A stretch of DNA of 10,684 nucleotides from the NCBI GenBank assembly GCA_026770585.1, contig MU646322.1, positions 1,193,883-1,204,566 of the forward strand. Reading direction: 5' to 3'. Source of the DNA: Baffinella frigidus. Taxonomy: Eukaryota; Cryptophyceae; Cryptomonadales; Baffinellaceae. The notes beneath the pieces are model-generated. The model was not told the origin of the DNA and did no database searches. It saw only the letters and a program-made list of their open reading frames with translations. Below are positions 1 to 9,600 of this stretch, one piece after another; positions within the stretch are counted from its first letter, which is position 1; each line of letters starts with the position of its first letter. The position numbers and the translations under genes are program-made.

Positions 1-1
1 C

Positions 2-43
<42 letters not shown>
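1..43. repeat. CT microsatellite at the window start
   Basis: (CT)n with one CC interruption, ending in CAG on the plus strand. It adjoins the E8 remnant at 55-84, as the other CT runs adjoin E5-type donors. It continues beyond the window. Confidence 0.95.
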
Positions 44-45
<2 letters not shown>

Positions 46-181
46 GCCGGGGAGTGGGCGGACGCACCTTCGATGCCGAGCGATTTTCAAAACTCATTTG
101 ATGGTCAAGTGATGGTCAAAACCCCGTAATGATGAGTTTAGGACTTAATCAAAGGGGCCCGAAACCGCCCCCTTTTCTAAC

Positions 182-244
182 GAGGTGGGACGCACCTTCG
201 ATTCGGAGCGAGCGGATCGGGAGGAATGCCAGCCAGTCCCGCAC
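182..244 (-). pseudogene. Second, identical copy of E8
   Basis: All 63 bases equal those of 366-428. The preceding acceptor is lost (ATTC in place of CCAG), while a GT follows the exon end (CTC|GTTAGA). A further remnant, IEGAS with flanking changes, is at 55-84. Identity implies a very recent duplication or gene conversion. Confidence 0.6.
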
Positions 245-275
245 GAATCGTTTTCACAAGATTTAGTTGGTAAAT

Positions 276-365
276 GACCCGAAATTAGGGTAGTTCAGCC
301 TACGGGTTGCCTATCGTAGGCCGAGGGGCTCCTAGGACCTGGTCCTAGGAGATCTACCTCCTACG
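276..365. mobile_element. Diverged M6-like foldback between the two E8 copies
   Basis: gaaattagggtagttcagcctacgg resembles the M6 end (aaaatggggtagttaggcctacgg), followed by gttgcctatcgtagg. The core ctcctaggacctggtcctaggag (329-351) is split here as an 11-bp perfect palindrome around one base. No right terminus is seen. Confidence 0.62.
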
Positions 366-428
366 GAGGTGGGACGCACCTTCGATTCGGAGCGAGCGGA
401 TCGGGAGGAATGCCAGCCAGTCCCGCAC
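366..428 (-). CDS. LRR exon E8 (acceptor-bearing copy)
   Basis: The minus strand has acceptor ccaaccag, then GTG CGG GAC in phase 0, matching the phase-0 exit of E7. The 21 codons read VRDWLAFLPIRSLRIEGAS and HL; RSLRIEGASHL continues the LRR of E7 with normal spacing. A GT donor is not obvious at its 3' end (CACCTC followed by CGTAGG). The identical copy at 182-244 has CACCTC|GTTAGA, so the functional 3' end may belong there or outside the window. Confidence 0.6.
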
Positions 429-3400
429 CTGGTTGGTGGGTTTAGGGTTTAGGGTTTAGGGTTCAGGGGTGAGGGCTGAGCGAAACCCTGAACCCGAAAC
501 AGCCCCACGATTGATACCCAACCGGGCAATCTTTGCACCAGGACGGTAACTCCACACGAGGCTACAACTGGCCTTTTTGTAAAACCTTGTTTTGGAGGGT
601 TGCAAGGGAGTTGGTCACGTAACTCTATGAAATTCCGTGGAGTTACGTGACCAACTTGATAAAAACTCGGTACAAATCCTGGACGCGACCTCAAAACCAA
701 CATTTAAGAAACGGCCAATGTCAGCCTCGTGTGGCTGACCCGAGCAGAGGCTACAATCGCACGGAAAAATCTGGAGTTGGAAAATAGGGGTGGGGTTTAG
801 GTTTGGAAAAGAGGGGTGGGGTTCGTAACCTGGTAGAACTCCTGGCGGAGGATGTTTCGCGCCTCTAGCACTATGATTCAACCCGAAACCGTTACGCACA
901 TTGCCCAATTTGCCAACACTCATCGACCAATTTTTCAAATGGCCCAATTTGTGTCGGTCAATTTGTCGAACCACTCGAAACACTACAGGGAACATTCTAA
1001 GTTAATTATTGGGTTGTTTCTCAAGGAAACATGCCCAAAGTCAGCAATGTTTGGTCACGTTATCCCCGGATATCCGGGGGCTATGTGCCCCGTAGCCTGC
1101 CGAGCGGTGTTCCAACCGCACGGGAAAGGTTGTGATGAAATGACGAGCGTGGGGTTCGTAACTTGAAAAAACGGGCGGGGTTCAGGTTTGGAAAAGAAGG
1201 GCGAGGTTCGTAACCTGATGGAACTCCTGACGGCGGATGTCGCGCGCCTCGAGCACTATGCTTCAACCTGAACCCGTTACACACACTGCCCAATTCGTAA
1301 AGAGGAATCGCCCAATTTGTCAAATGGCCCAATTTTTGTTTGTCAATTTGTCGATTTTTTTTCTAAACCGCACGAGAAAGGTTGTGATGAAAAAAAAAAA
1401 ACGAGAGGGGGGATCGTAACCTGAAAAAGGGGGGGATTTAGGTTTGAAAAAAAAGGGCAAGGTTTGTAACCTGATAGAACTCCTGACGGCGGATATTGCG
1501 CGCCTCGAGCACCAGGTTTCGCAGCATGTTCGGTCCGACCCCGAATCTGCGTGAGGGGTTGGAGTTTGGGGCACAGGGCTTTGGGTTTGGGGTGTGGCGC
1601 CTGTCAACTTACCCTGTTGGCAGTTAACTTTAACGATGTTGTCTTAGAGGCGCCTCTAGGTTTATCTCAGAAAAGGGATTTTTAAATTCGTTTTCTTAAG
1701 TCAACCCCCCTTCAAATTTGTCAATTTATGCGCAGAGAAAAGAATAAGTTGACGAATTTGTACAGGACTTGACTTAAGAAAACGAATTTAAAAATCCCTT
1801 TTCTGAAATAAAGGTCGAGGTTGCGCTGCATGTTGGGCCCCACTCTGACCTGCTGTTGGAGCGTAGGGTTTAGGGTGTTGGGTTTAGGGGTCAGGGTGTG
1901 GGGTTTGAAGGTTCAGGGTGCTTCTAGCACGAGGTTGCGCAGCATGGTGGGCCCGACCCCGGACCTGGATTTAGGGTTGAGGGTTGAGGGTTGAGGGTTG
2001 AGGGTCTTAGGTTGAGGGTTTAGGGTGTGGGGGTTAGGGGTGAGGGTGTAGGGTTTGTTGGTCAACGCTGATGGTCAATGTTAAAAGCAGAACGTCGAAG
2101 GGTTCTCGATGGCTTCGCCCACTGAAGATTCTCACGGCACCACGCCAGCAAAACAGACTCTGAATCCTGCACCCTAGACCCTGAACCCTGCACCCTAGAC
2201 CCTGAACCCTGCACCCTAGACCCTGAACCCTGCACCCTAGACCGTGAACCCTGCACCCTAGACCCTGAACCCTGCACCCTAGACCCTGAACCCTGCACCC
2301 TGAACCCTGAACCCCAAGGTCATACCTTCGTTTCAAATGGAAGATTGCAGCCCACTGGAAGGACGCAAGCGGCGCCGGATCCAGCACCCCCCCCGCACTC
2401 GGAAACCCCAAACCCAAAACCCAAAACCCCCTAAACACTAGGACATATCTGCGTTTGAGGTGGAGGATTGCAGCCCATTGGAACGACGCACGCGGCGCGG
2501 GATTCAGCACCACTCTGACACCGCGAAGAGGTGCCTACTACACCCTAGACCCTCGACCCTAAGGCCACACCTAGATTCGTGGGGAAGTGGCATCGTTATC
2601 GTCCGATATTCGGTCAGCGACGATACCAACTCCCGTACAAATAATTCAACCAGGTGTAAACACCATTGAAGAATAGTCCCTTTTCAGGCCTCGAGTGGAT
2701 ACCTGCGTTTCAGATGGAGGATTGCAGCCCTCTGAAACGACGCCAGCGGCGCCGGATTCAGCATCCCGCCGCACTCGGAAACTCCAAACCCTAAACCTAA
2801 ACCCCCCTAAACACTAGGACGTACCTGCGTTTGAGATGGAGGATCGCCGCTCACTGGAGCGAAGCGAGGGGTGCCGGATTCAGCACCAAGTGGCACCCTG
2901 ACACCGAGGATAGATAGATGCCTACACCCTAATCTATAACCCTTGAAACCCTGGCCTGCAATTCCCGTTCCTGCGTTTTAGGTGGAGGATCGCAGCCCAC
3001 TGGAACGACGCGATTCAGCACCCAGAAACCGTTACCTTATCCGTAGGAACCCCCCCTCTGTCCCTACGGATTGCCTACCGTAGGGTCCTAGGTCTCATCG
3101 CTTCTAAGCGATAAGCACCCAGAAACCGTGGAGAGGTGCTCCGGCATCAACCGATTTCCGGCATTCCGTGCTATGGCATTCAATACAGTACACTGCCAGG
3201 CCGGATATTTTGTAAAAGTCAATTCACCCACAAAATCTGTCAACCTAGAAATGAGGTACCCAGATTGGGTTCTTCTTTACTACACATTCGCAGGTGAGTT
3301 GACTCATACAAAAACTCCGCCCTGGCAGTGCAGTAGGGTGCTGCGGAACGCCGGAATGCTGACGCCGGAATTAGGGCGTACCACTCGAGGCTGGAAAGGG

Positions 3401-6400
3401 GAGCATTTTAAATGTGGGGTTGTTAAATTTAGCACCAGTCACGGGCAGGCTTGGTCACGTATCTAACAGATTTCTGTCAGATACGTGACCAAACGCCCCT
3501 ATTTGTGTAAAAATTACTACACATCTTTTTTTTCTTCACTTGTAAAAAGACTCCCTGTATTAAAATAGTCACATTTCTAGCCTCGAGTGGTACACCGTTA
3601 CCTGCGTTTCAGATGGAGGATTGCAGCCCACTGGAACGACGCGAGCGGCGCGGGATTGAGCTGCCCGTCGCACTCCGACACCGCAGAGAGATGCTGCATC
3701 GCGACTAGCGCTGGAGAGGACGGGAGACAGTCGCGGGAGAACCTGCGTGCATTTCGGGTGTGGGGTAAGGGTTGAGCGCGGGATTGAGCTGTCCGTCGCA
3801 ATCCGACACCGCAGAGAGATGATGCATGGCAATCAGGGATGGAGACGCCGGGAGGCACTCACGAGAAAACCTGCGTGTATTTAGGGTGTGGGGTCAGGGT
3901 TGAGCGCGGGATTCAGCTGCCCAGCTGGTTCAGGGGAGATCCGCAGAGAGATGCTGCACTGCGATCAGGGATGGAGACGCCGGGAGACACTCCCTGGAGA
4001 ATCTGTTTGGGTTGGGGTTTGAGGTTTGAGGTTTGAGGTTTGAGGTTTGGCACGAGATTGAGCTGCCCGTCGCACTCCGACACCGCAGAGAGATGCTGCT
4101 GCATTGCGACCAACGCTGGAGAGGACGGGAGACAGTCGCGGGAGAACCTGCGTGTGATTTGAGGTTTCGGATGAGGGGTTTGGAGTTTGAGAGTTGGCGC
4201 AGGATTGCGCTCTGCCCGTCATACCTTGACACCGCCAAAAGATGCTGCATTGATACTAGTGTCCTCTCCAGAGTGTCCACTCCAGCGCTGGAGAGGACAC
4301 TAGTATCATGCATACTAGAGTCCTCTCCACGGGAGAACCTGGCACGGAAATCAGGGAATTTCCCCAAAAATGGACTTTTATGCTATCTTGGGCATGATTT
4401 TTTATCTCAAAATAGCATCTCCCACCCATAAGATGACACAAAAACTAGTGTGCTCTCCACGGGAGAACCTGGTGTTCTCCCGAAAGGCACTCCCGGGAGA
4501 ACCTGCGTGGGGTGTGGGGTGTGAGGTTTCGGGGGTTTCGTTTCGGGTTTCGTTTTTTCATGGTTCAAATGGGGTGTGGGGCAAGGGTTGAGCGCATGGG
4601 AGAGACAGTCGTGGGAGAACCTGCGTGTGATTGGGGTGTGGGGTGTGGGGCTTCGGGGTTTTCGTTTCAGGTTTCGTTTTTTCATGGTTCGGGCGCTTCA
4701 CTCCCAGACATGCTCCGCTACAGAGGGCGGGTATTCTGGTGCATTCCCTCCGACGTAAGCGGACTGTGATCATGTATACATGGGTACATCACTCATGAGA
4801 AACCGCCACCCCCTAGAACCCTACAGTAGGCCTATGCCTGGGGCCCTACGGTGGTCCTAGGGGGAGGGGGGGGGCAGTTTCTTGTCAGCGACGCAGTAGT
4901 TGCAACGCCGAAGCAACCTCATTCACGCGGTTATTTGCGACTACAGAAACACACCGCCCTAGTGCACACGGTCCACACGTCCACGGTGGGCTTCAAGGGT
5001 TTCGGGACTCCTAGATTTAGCGGTAACGTGACCAAAGTTGCATCCTAACATCCTTCAAGTTAACTGCCAACAGGGTGAGTTGACTTTTGATGAAAGGTGC
5101 GGTAGTCCACTGTGTGGGTAGGTAGCAAAGCAGGTGACGTGTCGAACGAAAAGAGGACGCTTTCTGGAGTGAGGGCTGCACCTTTCCCAGTGCTCGACCC
5201 TACTGTATTGCCTACTGTATTGTCGAAATGGGCTCCGCGCGGAAAAAATCGAGGTCAGGTCAGCAACATTCTTTCGTTGTTTTGCCTTTTTGTGTCATCT
5301 TGTGGGTGGGAGATGCTATTGTGAGATAAAAACCATGCCTAAGATAGCATAAAAGTCCATTTTTTGGAAGTTTTCCTGATTTCCTGACCTGACCTCGATT
5401 CCGCGCGAAGCCCATCTCGACAATAGCACCCTACGGAATGCCAGAATAGGGTTGACGTCGGAATTAGGGTGTGCACCCTCTCTCTCTTTCTCTCTCTCTC
5501 TCTCTTAGGGTGTGCACCCTTAGGGTGTGCACCCTTACCAATCCCAGGCAAGGCTCGCGTGCTCGACCGCACAGGCAGCATACCACCAACCCTCACAGTC
5601 TGGGCAAATCGAAAAAAATGGCTCCAAAAATCCCCTTGAAGGCCGTCGGATTCCGACGGCCTCCAAGGGGATTTGGTGCTTTTGACTGTTTCGATTTGCC
5701 CAAGTTGTGAGGGTTGGTGGAATTAGGGTGTGCACCCGTACCGATCTCAGGCAAGGCTCGCGTGCTCGACCCTACTGTATTGCCTACCGTAGCACCCTCC
5801 AGAATGCCAGAATCTCATCCAGACGAGTATTCATAATGAATACGATTTCGGGGATCTCCGATTCGATTTTGGTGTATCTTGAGGCTCTAAATGGAGTCTA
5901 GATAGACGACTGTCTTATTTATACCCCTTAAGATACACCAAAATCGTATTCATTATGAATACTCGACTCGGCGGGATTAAATCAGGTCGACGCCACCGGA
6001 GGCTAGCCGCCCCCACAACACGACTACCACCAACCCTCACAACTTGGGCAAATCGAAACAGTCAAAAACACCAAATCCCCTTGGAGGCCGTCGGAATCCG
6101 ACGGCCTTCAAGGGGATTTTTGGAGCCATTTTTTCCGATTTGCCCAGACTGTGAGGGTTGGTGGTATGCTGCCTGTGCTGGGGCCGCACTCAGTGCCTAC
6201 CGCCGCCAATACTCTTGTGCTGTTGGAGTTCAGGGGTTCGGGGTTTCGGGATTTTAGGGTGTGCAGCCTTACCGGTCCCAGTCGAGGTTAGCGTGCTCTC
6301 ACGGGAGAACCTACCGTCAACCCTACATCCTACACCCCTCAACAGGCCAACGTTCTCAACTCCCTCCCGGACGGCTCCCACCACTGGGGCGCCTTTCAGG

Positions 6401-6628
6401 TCCAAACTCTAACCCCTAATGTTGAAGGTCAAGGGTTGACGGTTCAAGGTTGAGGGTCGAGGGCGAGTCAATCCCAAAAATGCTTCGTGTCGGGGGTTCG
6501 CGTTCGTGCTTTCCGGAGGTTGTCGGATTTCGGGGTACCGGTCTCAGTCGAGGCTATGCGTGGCTCGACCCTACAGTATTGACTACCATAGCATCCTACG
6601 GAATGCCAGAATAGGGTTGACGCCGAAC

Positions 6629-6667
<39 letters not shown>

Positions 6668-9600
6668 GGGTGTGCACCCTCACCGGTCCCAGTCGAGGCT
6701 AGCGTGCTCGAGGCGCAGCGATCGGAGAGAATGGCACTCCGAGAGCGCCACGAGGACCACGGCCGCCGTAGGGACCTGATACACGCCAACATTTACCCCG
6801 CAGGTGTTAGACTCCTTCCTCTTACCACTCGAGACTAGAAGTATAACTATTTTAAAAGTTTTAACTTTACAAGTCCTTTACAAGTGGACCGCTGTGTAGT
6901 AATTTTCACACAAATAGGGTCGTTTGGTCATAGACGCCAACATTCATTTACCCCGCAGGTGTTAGACGTCTCCCACAGAAAATTCTTCTGAGCGTGGCCT
7001 ATATGTATTAAATGGACGGCTTTATTTGGACATGACGGTAGTAACTTTTTGTACCGCCTCGTAACTTTTTGTACCGCCTTCTTACAGCCCGGTACTAATT
7101 TCGGGATGAGACAGCAGTAGAAGGACACCCTTGGAACGACTCCTTCCTCTTAGTCCAAATCGTGCTCAACCCCCCCCCAAAAAAATTGATTGAGGATTGT
7201 TCATAGATGAGGAAGAGGGAGAGAATGGCACTTCGAGAGTTCTGCGAGCGCCCCGGCCGCCGTAGCAATGCCACAAGCTAACGCCAGCGGACCCCTCAGC
7301 CTACGGTAGGAACCCCCCCTCCTCCTACGACGTTTAAAACAAAAAGGTCTTTACAAGTCGTAGAAGGGGGGCTCCTACCGTAGGCAACCCGTAGGCTCTA
7401 AGTACCTCGCTGGCGTTAGCTTTTCGGATGAGTAGGGCCTTCTTCGATGCCTGATTTTACTCCGCGGGTGTTGGGAGTCCTTCCTTGGTGCAAACCGCGC
7501 TGACAAACCACCCCAAATAAATTGAGGATGGTTCCTTATGAGGAAGAGGGGGAGAATGGCATTCCGAGAGTGCCGCGAGAGTCCCAGCCGCGGTGGGCGT
7601 TTCACACTACGCGGTGCGTGCTCTCATCACCATACGAGCAACCCTTGATTTTCTCGGACGTTTTGGAGCACGGTGTGGTCTCAGTAGGCAACCCAAGCTT
7701 TCAGGTTCAATCGTCCACACCGTGCTCTTCAATACTCAACGAATCGTCCTATGTGGAAGAGGGCGCACCGTGTTGTGTAAACGTCCAAGATTTTGAAGTT
7801 CATGAGCGGCGCGAGCAGCTCAAGCGGCCCTGAACCGTAACGCGTCGTGGGAGACGTCGAGCACTTTCAAATTGATGAGCAGCGCGAGCGACTCGAGGGA
7901 CGCGATCTTGTTATTCGAGATGTCGAGCGTCACCACATTCCGCGCCACAAGCTCGAGGGCTTTCAGGTTCATCAGCAGTGCTCTAAAATACCGCACACAA
8001 TCGAGGATCGTTCCTATGAGGGCGCGGGCGGGAGGAGGGGTAACCTCCCCAACCCTCTACCCTCTACCCTCTACCCTGTACCCTGTACCCTGTACCCTCC
8101 ACCCTCCACCCTGAACCGTACCGCGTTGTGGGAGACGTCGAGCACTTTCAAGTTCATGAGCAGCGCGAGCGGCTCGAGGGACGCGATCTTGTTGTTCGAG
8201 ATATCGAGCGTCACCACATTCCGCGCCAGCCCCGGAATAGGCTCCAACGTCCGCAGGCTCCTAGAGGCGAGAAGGTTGGGGGTTCAGGGTTTAGGGTTAG
8301 GGCTGAAACGACGCCTTAGGGTAGGCGTCAGCCGTCGAGAACAGGCGCACCTCTCGACTTATCACAGCATGTTCCTGCGGTTCAAGCGACGCGATCTTGT
8401 CGTGAGAGATGTCGAGCGTCACCACATTCCGCGCCAGCAAGGGGATGGGCTCCAACGACCGCAGGCTCCTGCAACATAGTTTTTTTTCAGCTGGGGGAAA
8501 TCAAGGACACGCACCGCCCCAGGGGGGTCGTATGCTCCTATGACCAGCCGTACCGTAGGACCCTAGGGGTGTGTCGAGCGTCGCGACATTCCGCGCTAGC
8601 AAGGGGATTGGATCCAGGGTCCGCAGGTTCCTGGTTCAGGGGTTCGGGTTTAGGGCCGAGATCGCCTCGTTTCAGCAGTCGAGAACAGGCGCCCCTCCAC
8701 ACAGCGGACTTCGAAGGGATTTCGAATAACCCTTACGCGATAAGACATAGGACCCTACGGTAGGCAACCCGTAGGGACATAGGGGGGTTCATACGGATAA
8801 GGTAACGGAAACCCGGGCCCTCTCGACTAATCACAGCATGTCCCTGCAACCAACCCTGCCCGGAGTAGCGCCCCCCCGGTGCAAAAAAACCCTGAGCGAT
8901 TGAGTTACCAGTCGTGTGGGGGGCGCTGCAGCGCCAGAGGGGCGTAAGAGCGCCAGGGGGGGGTGAGAGCTCACCGGGCAGGGAGCGATAGGCTGGAGGA
9001 GGACGGCCCCGCGCGGAGGAGGGTCAGATGAAGCGTGTCGATCGCACGTGCACTAGCGTTTCTCCGGTGCATGCTTCTCTGTGGTGCCTGTCAACACAAA
9101 GGACGAGTGACCCGCGCGGTGCAAAAAAAAAAACGCGCGGTTCAGTCAACGTATACGGGGGCTGAAAAGTCGTATACGGGGAGTGTTGGGGCGCACCGGG
9201 CAGGGAGCGAGAGGCTGGAGGAGGACGGCCCCGCGCGGAGGAGGGTGAGATGGAGCGTGAGCCTCAACGTTTCAACTGCTCCCTTCGTGTGCCCTCGAAG
9301 CGTCGCCGCCTGCGGGTTTCGGGTTTCGGGTTTAGGTGGGGCAAAGCCTTTCCTGGAGGGTGTGGAGTTTCGCTTTAGCCTCCATGTTCATCTCGAAAGA
9401 TAACTGAATCAGTTCCCTAATTAGCGTTTTTATTTAATTAGGAGGCCTAATTAAATTTACTATGCCCTAACTAATTTCTCCTATCCAACCACCTATTGAA
9501 AAGGAACTGATTCAGTTATCTTTCGAGATGAATGTGGTGTGGAACGTTGCCTTCCGTACGATATGGTGATGTGGCATCCGTGTCAGCGGTGTGCGGCGAG

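Larger units (their letters stand above)
802..1352. repeat. Diverged tandem duplication carrying E7 donor ends
   Basis: 802-970 and 1186-1352 align through the E7 remnant and the cccaatttg / tcaaatggcccaattt repeats. A third, shorter version starts at 1442 and contains the true E7. Between them, 971-1185 holds a perfect 16-bp palindrome ccccggatatccgggg (1064-1079) after a TTGGTCACGT motif. Confidence 0.82.

Noticed and set aside
1-43. Plus-strand 3' splice site formed by (CT)n-CAG, also (CT)n-TTAG at 5505 and 6665
   Set aside because: It resembles a polypyrimidine tract, but no open exon follows on the plus strand, and the runs track with minus-strand E5 donor tags instead.
437-470. A chromosome end (true telomere)
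   Set aside because: Only a few units, embedded between unique sequences and next to an exon acceptor; interstitial.
2167-2316. CRISPR array
   Set aside because: The 21-bp units are contiguous, without unique spacers, in a eukaryotic intron.
2034-2513. Minus-strand open frame of 159 codons with GCRVQGL repeats
   Set aside because: The repetitive part is the 21-bp heptamer satellite read as protein. The rest is two decayed E6 ends, which I list separately.
3128-3466. Plus-strand open frame of 112 codons starting MERCSG
   Set aside because: It spans foldbacks M10 and part of M2; the sequence is explained by their inverted arms, and no domain is visible.
3602-3710. Shorter E6 starting at ctctccag (3711)
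   Set aside because: It would enter in phase 1 and fail to join E5. The start at 3742 keeps the frame, and its acceptor edge is conserved in copies g to j.
7847-8479. Longest open frame of the window, plus strand, 210 codons
   Set aside because: It is the antisense of E4 and its copies and crosses a heptamer array. The minus-strand reading gives canonical LRRs with splice sites.
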